Below, piece by piece: positions 30,201 to 36,816 of a DNA stretch of 64,000 nucleotides. Every line of letters begins with the position of its first letter. Position 1 is the stretch's first letter. A model generated the notes under the pieces. That model was given only the letters and a program-made list of their open reading frames with translations, had not been told where the DNA came from and ran no database searches. Origin of the DNA: Candidatus Aalborgicola danicus (GTDB lineage Bacteria; Pseudomonadota; Gammaproteobacteria; Burkholderiales; Burkholderiaceae_C); the NCBI GenBank assembly GCA_016703945.1, contig JADJBC010000059.1, positions 248,001 through 312,000 on the forward strand. The letters run 5' to 3'. The translations under genes were made by a program, and so were the position numbers.

Positions 30201-30309
30201 TCTGACGAACCAGCCCAACGACCAGTTCATCAGCCGGGTGCGTAACAGCTCGGTGGTTTACAACGTGACGGGCCGCGAGTTCCTGATCGGTGCACGCTAC
30301 AAATTCTGA
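27256..30309 (+). CDS. TonB-dependent outer-membrane receptor
   Basis: 1017-residue receptor of the Xanthomonas/Caulobacter TonB-dependent class. It has an unusually long basic leader of ~55 residues before the hydrophobic signal core (LLGVTSLLFAASGSALAQ). The plug domain reads MGKFPDTNLAESLQRIPGVVIDRD and ITVRGLGQDFTRVRINGIEG, and the barrel ends with aromatic GREFLIGARYKF as needed for outer-membrane insertion. ATG 27256 has AGGAG 9 nt upstream. It sits between kdgF and a pectin acetylesterase, so import of oligogalacturonides across the outer membrane is the likely role (inference). Confidence 0.9.
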   Translation: MSSTSKTYRPLLNAISQAVRALTATSTPQRRRVRPAGPSLAYSISLAKGATRAQLLGVTSLLFAASGSALAQEQTKAFDAVVVTGVRAALASALNAKRNDNGIVDVIKAEDMGKFPDTNLAESLQRIPGVVIDRDAGEGRSITVRGLGQDFTRVRINGIEGLATTGGTDSSGGANRSRGFDFNVFASELFNSVTVRKSSSADVDEGSLGATVDLQTTRPFDLRGMNAMVSAKAGYNDLAKSTNPRAAFLLSNTNEDRTFGVLLSGAFSKRRLYEEGFSTVRWDNGPSSGGWCAPTGMTANPSTSTATTCGPAAQGVARITGTSETIAAYNAASSANNFTPRLPRYGRLTHEQDRVGLTGSVQLKPSTESLLTLDLMYSKLQATRQEDFLEAISFSRNAGQGGKPQTSVVSTAYAANGALLYGVYNGVDVRSESRFDELSTTFTQPTLTWEQNLSDSLKMTAKIGSARSVFDNPVQTTTTLDAINVNGYGIDFRNSDRLPSITYPFDVNQAGGAMTLATVPRVTTGTQPATVANTTTSEIRIRPQGATNRNDLAHLDLAWIASDNWTIKGGIDNKRYTFDTFEFRRVNQNDTIFAPPTGTTVASLTTNLTGFGNGMGMPAGTPTSWVIPNLPAIAQAYDIYCNCLKSGAVGGPGDFTLSSTTNGNARGNNRSVVETDQGAFLMADFDTKLGNVPVRGNVGARYVRTEQVATGYQANAGGTEVTVTNSYNDWLPALNLAATLRPDFIVRLGAASVMSRPQLGNLNPGGTISTTGTLSITSGNALLQPFRAKTLDTSFEWYFDKNAYLGLGLFQKNISTYIQSLRTNIPFKETGLPLSLLPPNFTGDEVFQVTTPINTDGGNLRGLEINYQQPFTFLPGIGKNFGTVLNYTLVDSKIAYIVSPASKVTITDDLLNLSPRSWNATLYYDDGVFSGRLSASSRSDFLTRVPGQNNNDVEGKVASLNVDFSVSYKVNKNLEVTFEGINLTNQPNDQFISRVRNSSVVYNVTGREFLIGARYKF

Positions 30310-30331
30310 TCAACATCGGAAAACCCATGCA

Positions 30332-30358
30332 AAGGGCGGCCTAGCGGTCGCCCTTTTT
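30332..30358 (+). terminator. Rho-independent terminator after the TonB receptor
   Basis: AAAGGGCGGCC and GGTCGCCCTTT pair around a short loop and run straight into a T tract, 23 bp after the receptor stop. This separates the kdgF-receptor transcript from the esterase gene. Confidence 0.8.
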
Positions 30359-30427
30359 TATAACATTGCCATTCTGCCCACCGAAAGCCAGCCCCATTGA
30401 CGGGATGTGCCCGGACACGCAATTCCT

Positions 30428-32013
30428 ATGCTCAGACCCATTCTTGCCAGCCTGACAGCCCTGTGCCTTGCGGCGTGCGCAAACCTCAACAACAGCACAC
30501 GCCTTCAGGGTGTGGTCGCAGTCGGCGGACCCTTGCCCCATGCGCAGGTCGTCGTGCGCGACGCCAAAGGCACAATAGTTGTAACCGATACCGATGCCCG
30601 CGGCCACTACAACGTCGATGTTTCCATGCTGACCGCCCCCTGGTACTGTGGGCGTCTGAAGCGGGCAACCCCAACTGCCGCAGCAACCGGTTGCCACGTG
30701 CCATCTGCGTTACGGCCTTGCTGGCATCGCTGCGACTTGGCGATAACACGGCCAACCTCAACCCGCTCACGGACCTGATCACATCGGATGTAGCCACCGC
30801 ATTGCACGTTATCGGCCCGCAGCAATTAGCCGAAGTTGATGCGGCGTCGGTTGTTGCACTGTCGGTCTACCGCACGGCTTTGGGCCAATTGCGCGCCGGG
30901 TTTGGTGCTGCGTTAACCCTTGCGGGTGTTGACAATGTTGATTCGTTTGACCCCGTGCGCACAGCCATGCACGCTGACGGACGCGGTGTTGACGCCGTGT
31001 TGTCCGTCATCCACCACACGCGGGGCTACGACAACAACAGCGGTGAGTCTTCCGCAACCGTCATTACCGATGCCAACTGGCGTCCTATAAGCCCGCCGTT
31101 TGGCATCAAGGCCAATGAACCCTTGCAGTTGGAGCGCGCCCAGGCCGAACGCGCCGCCATCCGCAACGCAAAACTTCGGATTTTTATTGTGGGTGACTCG
31201 ACCGCCGCCACTTACGAACGCCAACGCCTGCCACGTATGGGCTGGGGCCAGGTTTTCGAGAGCCAGTGGGGTGTAGACAGCGGTGTCAAAGTGGTCAACG
31301 GCGCACGCGCCGGCCGCAGCTCACGGGACTTTTTCAATGGCGGCTGGTACCGGCAAATGACCGAACTGATGCAAGCCGGTGACTACGTGATCATCGCCCA
31401 CGGTCACAACGACCAGAACTGCAATGCGCAAAAACCAATGCGGGGTGCGGCCGATGTGGCCAACCTGTGCACCTATCCCAACGATGCGCAGGGTCAGCGA
31501 CAGTACCCGAGCGGACAACCGCATTTGTCATTCCAGTCCGCTCTGGAAACCTATGTGCGGGATGCGCGCGCCAGGGGCGCTATTCCGGTCCTCATGACAC
31601 CCACGACACGTTTTCTCAACGCGGACCGCAAGACCGCCTATGTCAACGGTGACACCCGCCCCGTCGTCTCACAACACGTGACGCGCCAGAACGCGGTTGG
31701 CGGTTATGCCTTTACCGGCGACTACAGCCAAACCATCAAGGACACAGCCCACGCAAACGGCGTGCCGCTGATCGATCTGGAAGCCAAGTCGATTCGCTTC
31801 GCCAATACCCATGCCCACGACTGGCAGGACTACTGGCTGGTGGTGGCCGACACGGTGACATACCCCTGGTACGCCACACAAACGGCGGGCACCCCGGCGG
31901 CACCCGACACCACGCACTTTCAGGAGAATGGTGCCAGGGCCATGGCCGCCCTGGTGGCGCAGGGCATCAAGGAGACGCCGCAGTTGCAGGCGCTGGCGCA
32001 GCACCTCAAGTAG
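30428..32013 (+). pseudogene. Lipoprotein rhamnogalacturonan/pectin acetylesterase (CE12), frameshifted
   Basis: ATG 30428 begins a lipoprotein signal (MLRPILASLTALCLAACAN, lipobox LAAC). Next comes a carboxypeptidase-regulatory-like beta domain (GVVAVGGPLPHAQVVVRDAKG). The frame is lost in the CCCCC run at 30636-30640: adding one C gives LTAPLVLWASEAGNPNC and continues in the downstream frame. The SGNH/GDSL domain starts at ~254 (IFIVGDSTAATY with the catalytic Ser), with AHGHNDQN and the late DTTHFQENGA Asp-His pair. CE12 enzymes remove acetyl groups from pectin or rhamnogalacturonan. The ~250-residue N-terminal extension is not usual for CE12. The 3' end overlaps convergent kdgK by 8 bp. 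Confidence 0.85.
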
Positions 32014-32977
32014 TGGCCATCAGGTCCGCCATGGCGGCAACAGGAATCAGCGCACCAGGATGCTGAATGACCCGGGCCGCCAACCGGTTGCCAAACGCCG
32101 CCGCCTCCACCGGCGTGGCGCCGAGCAGCCGACGCCTTAGGTAGCCCGCCGCAAAGGAATCACCGGCGGCGGTGGTGTCCACCACCCGGGGCACGGCTTC
32201 GGTGGCGACCTGCTCCCAGGGCCCCCGCCCGGCCCGCACCAGCGTCGGCGCGGCACCGCGTTTGATGACCATCTCGGGCACCGCCAGTTGCTGGGCCGCC
32301 AGCACCGCGTCCTCCACGCTGGCCAGGCCGAACAACGCCTGGTGGTCGTCCGCGGTCACCAGCGCCATGCTGGCGACCTGGAAAGCACGCAAGAAATTCT
32401 CGCGGGCAACCGCAGGATCGCTCCACAGTCGGGGCCGGTAGTTGTTGTCAAACACCACGCAAGCGCCGCGTTCGCGCAAGGCCTGCGCCAATGCGAACAG
32501 CCGCTCGCGCCCGGCTGCCGGCAGGATAGCGAGGCTGATGCCTGAAAAATAGAACGCATCCCACTGCGCGGCACGCTGCTCCAGCGGGGTTTGCTCGGCA
32601 TCGAAGTAGGCACGAGCCGCGCTCTGGTCTCGCCAGAAACTGAAGCGGCGCTCGCCGTGCGCATCCACCTCGATCTGGTACAGCCCGGGCAGGCGCCCCG
32701 GGATGCGGCGCACCAGGTCCAGCTCCAATCCATCCAACGCCCAGCGGCGCAGCAGTTCCGCACTCAGCGGGTCATCCCCCAGCGCCGTGGCGTAGCAGAC
32801 CGACAACGCGTCACCACCACAGCGGGACAGATAGACGGCGGTGTTAAAGGTGTCGCCACCATAACTTTGCTGCATGGCGCCAAACGCCGTACCGTGCAGC
32901 TCCAGCATGCATTCGCCGATCAAGGCCACTTTTTTGGTTTTTTGCACGGTAAATTTGATTTTGAAACGATGTTTCAT
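32006..32977 (-). CDS. kdgK: 2-keto-3-deoxygluconate kinase
   Basis: PfkB-family sugar kinase, 323 residues, that makes 2-keto-3-deoxy-6-phosphogluconate from the KDG supplied by both the UxaA and KduD branches. It has the N-terminal VALIGECMLELHG, the substrate/ATP-lid region, and the C-terminal PfkB signature DTTAAGDSFAAGYLRR with the catalytic Asp. The start is uncertain. ATG 32977 overlaps the KdgR-type palindrome, while GTG 32947 (VQKTKKVALIG) would leave it upstream. The aldolase for the next step is not in the window. Confidence 0.9.
   Translation of the reverse strand: MKHRFKIKFTVQKTKKVALIGECMLELHGTAFGAMQQSYGGDTFNTAVYLSRCGGDALSVCYATALGDDPLSAELLRRWALDGLELDLVRRIPGRLPGLYQIEVDAHGERRFSFWRDQSAARAYFDAEQTPLEQRAAQWDAFYFSGISLAILPAAGRERLFALAQALRERGACVVFDNNYRPRLWSDPAVARENFLRAFQVASMALVTADDHQALFGLASVEDAVLAAQQLAVPEMVIKRGAAPTLVRAGRGPWEQVATEAVPRVVDTTAAGDSFAAGYLRRRLLGATPVEAAAFGNRLAARVIQHPGALIPVAAMADLMATT
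32962..32976. promoter_or_regulatory. KdgR-type operator, perfect dyad
   Basis: TGAAACGATGTTTCA is a perfect 6-3-6 palindrome between divergent kdgK and the YgjV-like gene, covering the annotated kdgK ATG. It is the best of the sites in the island and defines the motif used for the others. Confidence 0.75.
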
Positions 32978-32994
32978 TGTACTATCATCATCCC

Positions 32995-33507
32995 ATGGAT
33001 TACGCCCTGGCCCAGGGCTGGCTCACCCCGGCGCAACTGTTTGGATACCTCGCATTTGCGCTGGGCGTGGCCTCGTTCCTGCAAAAGAGCGACCGGCGCT
33101 TCAAGTGGTTCATGGCCGGCGAGTGCCTGGCCTATGTCGTCCACTTCCTGCTGCTGGGCGTCCCGACGGCGGCGGCCAGTTCGGGCGTCTCACTGGTGCG
33201 CTCGCTGCTGTCGCTGTACACGCGCTCGGCCTGGGTTGCCGGAGGGGTGGTTGCGGTCAACCTGCTGCTGGGGTGGGAACTTGCCACGCAATGGTGGAAC
33301 TGGCTGCCGCTGCTGGCGTCAACCATTGGCACACTGGCCCTGTTCCTGCTGCACGGGATTCGCATGCGGGTGGTCATGCTGGGCGGCACCCTGCTGTGGA
33401 TCGTCAACAACGTGCTGTCCGGCTCCATAGGCGGCACCGCGCTGGAACTGACCATCCTCGTCGTCAACTGCAGCACCATCTGGCGCCTGCGGGCGCTGCC
33501 ACGCTGA
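32995..33507 (+). CDS. YgjV-like inner membrane protein
   Basis: 170-residue hydrophobic protein with about five to six membrane spans (LFGYLAFALGVASFLQKSDRRFKW, then repeated short spans), matching the Imp-YgjV family of unknown function. ATG 32995 (MDYALAQGW) is chosen over an in-frame start 18 bp upstream. In E. coli ygjV sits next to uxaA/uxaC (established knowledge), and here it again sits in a galacturonate island, divergent from kdgK and next to the KdgR-type palindrome. A link with uronate metabolism or transport is therefore plausible but unproven. Confidence 0.78.
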   Translation: MDYALAQGWLTPAQLFGYLAFALGVASFLQKSDRRFKWFMAGECLAYVVHFLLLGVPTAAASSGVSLVRSLLSLYTRSAWVAGGVVAVNLLLGWELATQWWNWLPLLASTIGTLALFLLHGIRMRVVMLGGTLLWIVNNVLSGSIGGTALELTILVVNCSTIWRLRALPR

Positions 33508-33526
33508 ACGTCAGCGGCAAATCCGC

Positions 33527-33598
33527 GCCGGGCCGCCCCAAGCGGATTTAGCCCCCTCGGGGGGCAGCGCAGTACGCGAAGCGACAAGCGTGGGGGCT
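33527..33598 (+). repeat. GC-rich intergenic repeat, copy 1
   Basis: Begins GCCGGGCCGCCCC, contains a C-run/G-run hairpin (GCCCCCTCGGGGGGC) and ends AAGCGTGGGGGC. A homologous copy, inverted, is at 52068-52144. The 3' edge reaches the rquA stop codon. The central hairpin may terminate transcripts arriving from either side. Confidence 0.7.
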
Positions 33599-34392
33599 TA
33601 GTGCTTGGTGGCCGTGATGACCTGGAAATTGCCAAAGAAGTAGGTGCTGCGCTCGCAGGTCCAGCCCCCCATCTCTGTGAGGCAGTTGACCGGGTCATGG
33701 CTGTCCCACAGGGCCAGTCCAAAGGGCTCGAACACCTTGAAGTAGGCCCAGCTCAACAGCCGAAGTACGGGCAGTTCGGGGCGGTGAAATTCGGCCAGAT
33801 AGAGCTTGCCACCGGGTGCCAGCATGCGGCCGGCCTCGCTCAGGGCCTTGATCTTCAGCGGGTGGGGCAACTCGTGCAACAAAAAGAACATGATGTTGGC
33901 ATCGGCCAGACCGGGCTGGCATGTCATGGCCGTGGCGTTGTCTTCCACATAGGTAATTCGACCCTCAAACTGGCCCAGCTTGCCACGGGCATGCTCCAGT
34001 TCATTGCCAATGATGTCGGCAATCACCACCTGTTCGGCCCCCGCCTGCACAGCCGCCTCCACCACGCGGGGGATGACGTTGCCAAAAGCGCAGGAGGTCA
34101 CCAGCACCTTTTTGTTCTTCAGGTTGCGCTCGCCCAGGCCAGCCACGATCTTGGACACCAGGGTGCTGTACTGGAACAACAGGATGGCCGCGATGACGGG
34201 CTGAAAGTCCACCAGCTTGATCAGCCGCATATTGGAGTACAGCGGGTAAACATGGGATTTGGCGCTGTTCTGGGCCGAAGACAAGCCACGTACCAGCAAA
34301 GCCCCCCGCGTCAGCACAAAAAAGAAAAGTCCCGTCAAGGCCAACAAGGAAAACAGGCCAACCACCACGTTCATCATCCAGCTGCCAGTCAT
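33598..34392 (-). CDS. rquA: Probable rhodoquinone biosynthesis protein RquA
   Basis: 264-residue protein related to class I methyltransferases, with a hydrophobic N-terminal segment (~5-30). The usual acidic glycine-rich SAM motif is replaced by VLVTSCAFGNVIPRVVEAA, and the C-terminus reads WTCERSTYFFGNFQVITATK; both fit RquA as I know it. RquA converts ubiquinone to rhodoquinone by swapping a methoxy for an amino group, supporting fumarate reduction without oxygen. A perfect FNR-type box lies ~110 bp upstream. An atypical UbiE-like methyltransferase is the alternative. Confidence 0.75.
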   Translation of the reverse strand: MTGSWMMNVVVGLFSLLALTGLFFFVLTRGALLVRGLSSAQNSAKSHVYPLYSNMRLIKLVDFQPVIAAILLFQYSTLVSKIVAGLGERNLKNKKVLVTSCAFGNVIPRVVEAAVQAGAEQVVIADIIGNELEHARGKLGQFEGRITYVEDNATAMTCQPGLADANIMFFLLHELPHPLKIKALSEAGRMLAPGGKLYLAEFHRPELPVLRLLSWAYFKVFEPFGLALWDSHDPVNCLTEMGGWTCERSTYFFGNFQVITATKH

Positions 34393-34492
34393 ATACGCTT
34401 TCGGAAATGAGAGAAAAAAACCGGGGTCATTGCATGGTGATCAGTGTGTCACTTTCCCTTGGAAAAAAGGGTGCCACAGGGCCCAAAACGAA

Positions 34493-34526
34493 CCGCACTA
34501 TTGATTGACATCAAGGAATAGTGCGG
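34493..34526 (-). promoter_or_regulatory. FNR-type box nested in a palindrome upstream of rquA
   Basis: TTGATTGACATCAA at 34501-34514 matches the FNR/ANR consensus TTGAT-N4-ATCAA exactly. It lies almost wholly between 10-bp perfect inverted arms CCGCACTATT (34493-34502) and AATAGTGCGG (34517-34526). On the minus strand the hairpin is followed by TTCGTTTT, so it may also terminate the imuB transcript. It is ~110 bp upstream of the rquA start. Confidence 0.7.
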
Positions 34527-34537
34527 GGGTCGTTGCC

Positions 34538-35968
34538 TCAGGCAAAGAGCCCATGCAAATACCAGTTTGGCTGGACCGCAACGCCCGAACGGGATGCCCC
34601 CAGACGCTGGCAAAACACCCACACCAGCCCCGCCGTCGCGCTGCGGGCCACGTAGTAGTCCCGTAGGGCGCAGTGGTCTGGCCCCTGCAACCAACCCGCC
34701 TCCAGGCGCTGCGGCCCCACCAGCAGCGTCAGGGGCCCTTCGTATTGCGGCATGCCCTGGTGCACGGTCAGGCGCAAAGGTGTGGCCAGCAACCAGGTCG
34801 GGTAGACGGCTCCCTGCGGCAAACCTTGTGCATCATTTGGGCCTCTAGCCCCCGAATAATATGCGTGAGTAGCTCCTGATTTAATAGCAAAACGGTGGCG
34901 CTTGCCAACTCCGGCCTTCTGCAACTCGACGGCCGGATCCCAGCGCTGCATATGTTCGGGCCGGTGGTCGGCCAGTAGCGTGGCGCCACGCACCTGCTCA
35001 GGACCCAGGCGTGCACTCAGGCGCTCCAGCAACTGGTGCAGGCTGTCACCGTGGCGGATGTCTTCGGGCAACAGGCTCACGCTCTCGCCCGCCAAGGGCT
35101 GGGTCTGCAGGGTGCTCAAGCGCAGGTAAAGCACCGGGGCCGGCAGCGTCACGCGGGCCAGTTGCTCAGCCAGCAGGCGCGCCAGGTGGCCCATGTCCTG
35201 CGTGGGCTGGGCGGTGCGCAACTCCAGTCGGCCTTGTGAGCCACCGCTGTGGTGGGCATCCACATGCAGGGCGTTGGAACGCCGGGCGTCCAGCTCCCAT
35301 AACAGCTCTAGTGCCAGCACCCCGCGCTGGCGCGCGCGCAGCCACACCTGCAACTGTGCCAGCAGGCGGCGCGCGCCAAACAGCAGGGCCGAAGCCGTCT
35401 CTACACTGGCCGTCAGCTCCAGCGGCGCATCAAAAACATCGGGCAGGGTCAACCAGGGATAGAGTTCGGCGCGCTGGCCATAGGCGCAGTCCAGCGCATC
35501 CACCAGGGCCGCGCCAAAGCGGCGCACCAAGCCACCACGGGGCAAGGCGCGCAATTGCCCCCAGTTGCGCAGCCCCAGGCGCACCAGCGTGGGCAGATGC
35601 GGGCGCGCCGCCGCCAGGGTGTGCAGGGGCAGGGTATCGGGGGCCAAGGGTTCGGTGCTCGCTACGCCTGAGCCGACACATTGCAAACGGGCAAACGCTA
35701 TTAAAGATGTAGCGCCTTGTGCATATTCCACGAGGGCTGGAGCACGATTTGTTTCAAACAATTGGGCCAGCAGGGCCGTACGCCCGCCAAACAGGCGCTC
35801 ACTGGCAGACACTTCCATCACCAACGCGGCCTCAACCCGTGCTACCAGCGGGGTGAACTGCAATGCCCACCAGGCCCAGGCGCTAAGAACATCCACCAAG
35901 GCAGCGCCCTCCTCCTGGCTGGCGCCGTCCGCCGCGTCAGACGCTGGCTGAAGTGCGATCCAGTGCAT
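34538..35968 (-). CDS. imuB: Y-family polymerase-like SOS mutagenesis protein ImuB
   Basis: 476-residue ImuB, a Y-family DNA polymerase relative lacking catalytic residues that acts as adaptor between ImuA, DnaE2 and the beta clamp in damage-induced mutagenesis. The N-terminal palm-like part (ALVMEVSASERLFGGRTALL), GLRNWGQLRALPRGGLVRRFG and a C-terminal tail (DYYVARSATAGLVWVFCQR) are typical. It overlaps imuA by 32 bp. Two copies of the dispersed ~50-bp repeat lie inside the gene in opposite orientations: 35697-35745 encodes APALVEYAQGATSLIAF and 34839-34893 encodes FAIKSGATHAYYSGARG. Neither breaks the frame. dnaE2, the usual next gene, is absent; rquA follows instead. Confidence 0.88.
   Translation of the reverse strand: MHWIALQPASDAADGASQEEGAALVDVLSAWAWWALQFTPLVARVEAALVMEVSASERLFGGRTALLAQLFETNRAPALVEYAQGATSLIAFARLQCVGSGVASTEPLAPDTLPLHTLAAARPHLPTLVRLGLRNWGQLRALPRGGLVRRFGAALVDALDCAYGQRAELYPWLTLPDVFDAPLELTASVETASALLFGARRLLAQLQVWLRARQRGVLALELLWELDARRSNALHVDAHHSGGSQGRLELRTAQPTQDMGHLARLLAEQLARVTLPAPVLYLRLSTLQTQPLAGESVSLLPEDIRHGDSLHQLLERLSARLGPEQVRGATLLADHRPEHMQRWDPAVELQKAGVGKRHRFAIKSGATHAYYSGARGPNDAQGLPQGAVYPTWLLATPLRLTVHQGMPQYEGPLTLLVGPQRLEAGWLQGPDHCALRDYYVARSATAGLVWVFCQRLGASRSGVAVQPNWYLHGLFA
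34839..34893 (-). repeat. Dispersed ~50-bp repeat inside imuB, 3' copy
   Basis: On the coding (minus) strand it reads GTTTTGCTATTAAATCAG, GAGCTACTCACGCATATT, then GGGGGCTAGAGGCCC. It is co-oriented with imuB and translated as FAIKSGATHAYYSGARG. Confidence 0.75.
35697..35745 (+). repeat. Dispersed ~50-bp repeat inside imuB, 5' copy
   Basis: Plus strand GCTATTAAAGATGTAGCGCC, then TTGTGCATATTCCACGAGGG, then CTGGAGCAC. It lies antisense to imuB, so the other strand is translated, giving APALVEYAQGATSLIAF. The flanking GATTTGTTTCAAAC is also shared with the dnaX copy (GATTTCTTTGAAAC). Confidence 0.8.
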
Positions 35969-36644
35969 GGCTGCTCATAAATTGGCTTGCAGCCAGCAGC
36001 CGTGCCAGCCGCGATGGACGCGCCGCCAGATGCAGCGCCTGGCTCAGGGGTGGCCCGCGGCGTTTGAGGGCGCGTACCTCCAGCGCATCACCTTGGTCCG
36101 CTGCGGGTGCGGCCCACAGGCGCAGCGCGGCGGGTGAGGATTCGCCATGTGCCCGCTCCGGGCGCAGCACAAACAACAGTTTGGTGTATTCGGCCGCCGC
36201 CATTTGCAGACGGCGCAATTGGTCAGCACGCACCGTCTCCAGCCAGGCCAGCACGGCGTCGACATCGGCGCAGCGCAAGGCCTGCTCGGTGGCCCACAGG
36301 CGTTGGGCGCCGGCCTGCGCCGCCACCCATAACAGTCGCCGCGGGTCCAATCCCTGGGCGCCCAACGCCGGCCCAAAAGGTATCTGCGGCGCGCCCACCA
36401 GCACCACGGCGCCGCTTCCGCTGCGGGCCAAAGCGGGCAGTAGCAGGCGCCACTCGCTGTGCACACCGGGGGGTTGCAAAATTTCGCTCAACGCCCCCAG
36501 TGGCCAACCGCCGCCCGGCAACTGGGCGTCCAGCAGGATGTCTCCAGTGGCGAGCACCCGGGCCGGGGCTCCGGCCAGCGCATCCGCCTGCCAGACGTCC
36601 GGATGGACGCCGGCCCAGGATGGGGAAAGGGCGGGGGCAGGCAT
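35937..36644 (-). CDS. imuA: Translesion synthesis-associated protein ImuA
   Basis: 235-residue RecA/SulA-like protein of the ImuA type, which interacts with RecA and ImuB during SOS mutagenesis. Features are HPDVWQADALAG, LDAQLPGGGWPLGALSEIL, a glycine-poor strand VVLVGAPQIPFGPALGAQGLD in place of a full Walker A, and a C-terminal R-rich tail with RPSRLARLLA. It is the first gene of an imuA-imuB operon, with a LexA box 14 bp upstream of the ATG. Confidence 0.88.
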   Translation of the reverse strand: MPAPALSPSWAGVHPDVWQADALAGAPARVLATGDILLDAQLPGGGWPLGALSEILQPPGVHSEWRLLLPALARSGSGAVVLVGAPQIPFGPALGAQGLDPRRLLWVAAQAGAQRLWATEQALRCADVDAVLAWLETVRADQLRRLQMAAAEYTKLLFVLRPERAHGESSPAALRLWAAPAADQGDALEVRALKRRGPPLSQALHLAARPSRLARLLAASQFMSSHALDRTSASV

Positions 36645-36657
36645 AACATTTTTGAAG

Positions 36658-36673
36658 CTGTATTTTTATACAG
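36658..36673. promoter_or_regulatory. LexA (SOS) box upstream of imuA
   Basis: CTGTATTTTTATACAG fits the CTGT-N8-ACAG LexA consensus with an AT-only spacer, 14 bp upstream of the imuA ATG. SOS induction of imuAB follows. Confidence 0.88.
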
Positions 36674-36757
36674 TATATACCAATGCCGACTTCACTGAAC
36701 AACAGTTTCTGTTCCGCGCCCAACACCAAGCCCAGCGAGCTGCCCATGGCACAACAG

Positions 36758-36810
36758 TTGCTATATTTTTGGAAGCGTCTCACGCATATTCCACGAGGGC
36801 TGGAGAGCAA
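36758..36810 (+). repeat. Dispersed ~50-bp repeat, intergenic copy
   Basis: TTGCTATATTTTTGGAAGCG, TCTCACGCATATTCC, ACGAGGGCTGGAGAGCAAT. It lies between the imuA promoter and the end of the GGDEF gene, near the two imuB copies. Confidence 0.8.
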
Positions 36811-36816
36811 TAAAGC

